DNA of 6,502 bases, taken from assembly GCA_949878535.1 (NCBI GenBank), contig CATLAS010000054.1, positions 1-6,502 on the forward strand, given 5' to 3'. This DNA comes from an uncultured Eubacteriales bacterium. Its GTDB lineage: Bacteria; Bacillota; Clostridia; Oscillospirales; CAG-272. Position 1 is the stretch's first letter; each line of letters starts with the position of its first letter. The notes below the pieces were generated by a model. It saw nothing but the letters and a program-made list of their open reading frames with translations. It had not been told where the DNA came from and ran no database searches. Both the position numbers and the translations under genes were made by a program. Positions 5,808 through 6,502 of the stretch are shown here, one piece after another.

Positions 5808-6502
5808 TGGTGACTCCCTTGAAAATAAGAAAAATATTTCTACTTTTTCTGGCAGCAGCTATTCTGCTGCTGCCTGCCTGCAAAAAGGTAGAACAGACTG
5901 AAGACACCACTGCCGACACAACAGAAGAAGAAACAACAGAACCGGATAATAATGCAGAGCCTGCATATACCCATCCTCTCACTGGGCTTGCCTGTGAACA
6001 AGATCTGTCCGGCGTGCGTCCCGTTTCCATTATGGTGAACAATATCAAAGCTTCTCTCCCCCAGGAAGGCGTTGCTCAGGCGGATATTCTTTACGAATGT
6101 CTGGCAGAGGGCGGAATCACCCGACTTATGGCAATCATCACCGACTATGGTGCCGTCACCCAAATCGGATCCGTACGCAGCGCAAGAGACTATTATATTG
6201 ATTATGCAGGCGGTTACGACTGTATTTTTTTCCATGCAGGCGGCAGCACCTATGCCTATGATACAATGTCTGCACGCGGCACCGATCATGTAGACGGCGT
6301 AAACGGTCCGGCGCATCTCTATTCTGGAACTGGTACGTTTATTCGGGATCCTGAACGGCTGAAAAAGTATAGTTCAGAACACACACTGATGATTCAAAGC
6401 GGTGCAGGTATACAAGGTGCAATTGACTATTATAAATTCCGCACAGAAATAAAAGAGGACTATACTGCTCCAATGCAATTTGCCCCATGGGGTGAAACTA
6501 TT
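5807..6502 (+). CDS. DUF3048 (YerB-like) lipoprotein, partial (C-terminus beyond the right edge)
   Basis: The frame runs from ATG 5807 through 232 codons to the window edge. Residues 5-25 form a lipoprotein signal: basic KIRK, a hydrophobic stretch, and L-P-A-C with the lipidated Cys25, so the protein should be anchored on the outer face of the cytoplasmic membrane. A Thr/Glu/Asp-rich linker follows (28-53). The DUF3048 domain starts with HPLTGL (56-61) and includes RPVSIMVNN, ADILYECLAEGGITRLMA and GSVRSARDYYIDYAGGYD, all family hallmarks. The biochemical function of DUF3048/YerB proteins is not established. From family lengths, roughly two thirds of the protein is present. The start overlaps the preceding stop by one base, with no strong ribosome binding site of its own, which suggests translational coupling. 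A TTG at 5819 with GGTGA upstream is an alternative start. Confidence 0.93.
   Translation, partial: MVTPLKIRKIFLLFLAAAILLLPACKKVEQTEDTTADTTEEETTEPDNNAEPAYTHPLTGLACEQDLSGVRPVSIMVNNIKASLPQEGVAQADILYECLAEGGITRLMAIITDYGAVTQIGSVRSARDYYIDYAGGYDCIFFHAGGSTYAYDTMSARGTDHVDGVNGPAHLYSGTGTFIRDPERLKKYSSEHTLMIQSGAGIQGAIDYYKFRTEIKEDYTAPMQFAPWGETI

Noticed and set aside
5686..6316. Two overlapping minus-strand open frames opposite the small gene and the lipoprotein gene
   Set aside because: The plus strand encodes a clear lipoprotein signal and DUF3048 domain there. The antisense frames have low-complexity Ser/Val or Cys/Ile composition and no start signals.

Overview
The window looks like chromosomal DNA of a low-to-mid G+C Gram-positive anaerobe, most likely class Clostridia (Oscillospirales-type gut bacterium). 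The support is GGAGG ribosome binding sites at 6-9 nt spacing, near-consensus sigma-A promoters with 17-nt spacers, hairpin-plus-T terminators, a 447-residue Bacillus-type glucose-6-phosphate isomerase, a DacF-like D-Ala-D-Ala carboxypeptidase, a DUF3048 (YerB-like) lipoprotein and an A118-type phage tail gene. The lineage is an inference from gene content, not from a marker gene.

Layout, left to right. Bases 1-480 are AT-rich phage tail-module sequence on the minus strand: the N-terminal part of a Gp15-family gene, preceded by the start-less 3' end of another gene. This block stops abruptly at the terminator of a tetR-family regulator (519-1097, minus). Next come a small P-loop protein (1335-1742), glucose-6-phosphate isomerase pgi (1904-3247), a D-alanyl-D-alanine carboxypeptidase (3333-4484) and a DUF71/Dph6-like PP-loop ATPase (4595-5251), all on the minus strand. 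A divergent intergenic region (5252-5486) carries two back-to-back promoters. The plus strand then holds a conserved-looking 106-residue protein of unknown function (5487-5807), overlapping by one base a DUF3048 lipoprotein (5807 onward) that runs off the right edge.

Most minus-strand genes are separate transcription units. Promoters are visible for tetR, the P-loop gene, pgi and the DUF71 gene, and clear terminators follow tetR, the P-loop gene and the DUF71 gene. The carboxypeptidase has no obvious promoter or terminator of its own. The only convincing operon is the plus-strand pair. I see no tRNA, rRNA, CRISPR array, transposase or integrase.

Most of the window is ordinary housekeeping DNA. 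The points worth a second look are the broken phage edge, the AT-rich DUF71 gene in a bacterium expected to lack diphthamide, and the structured leader in front of the uncharacterised small protein coupled to the DUF3048 lipoprotein. I found nothing that by itself proves a new system.
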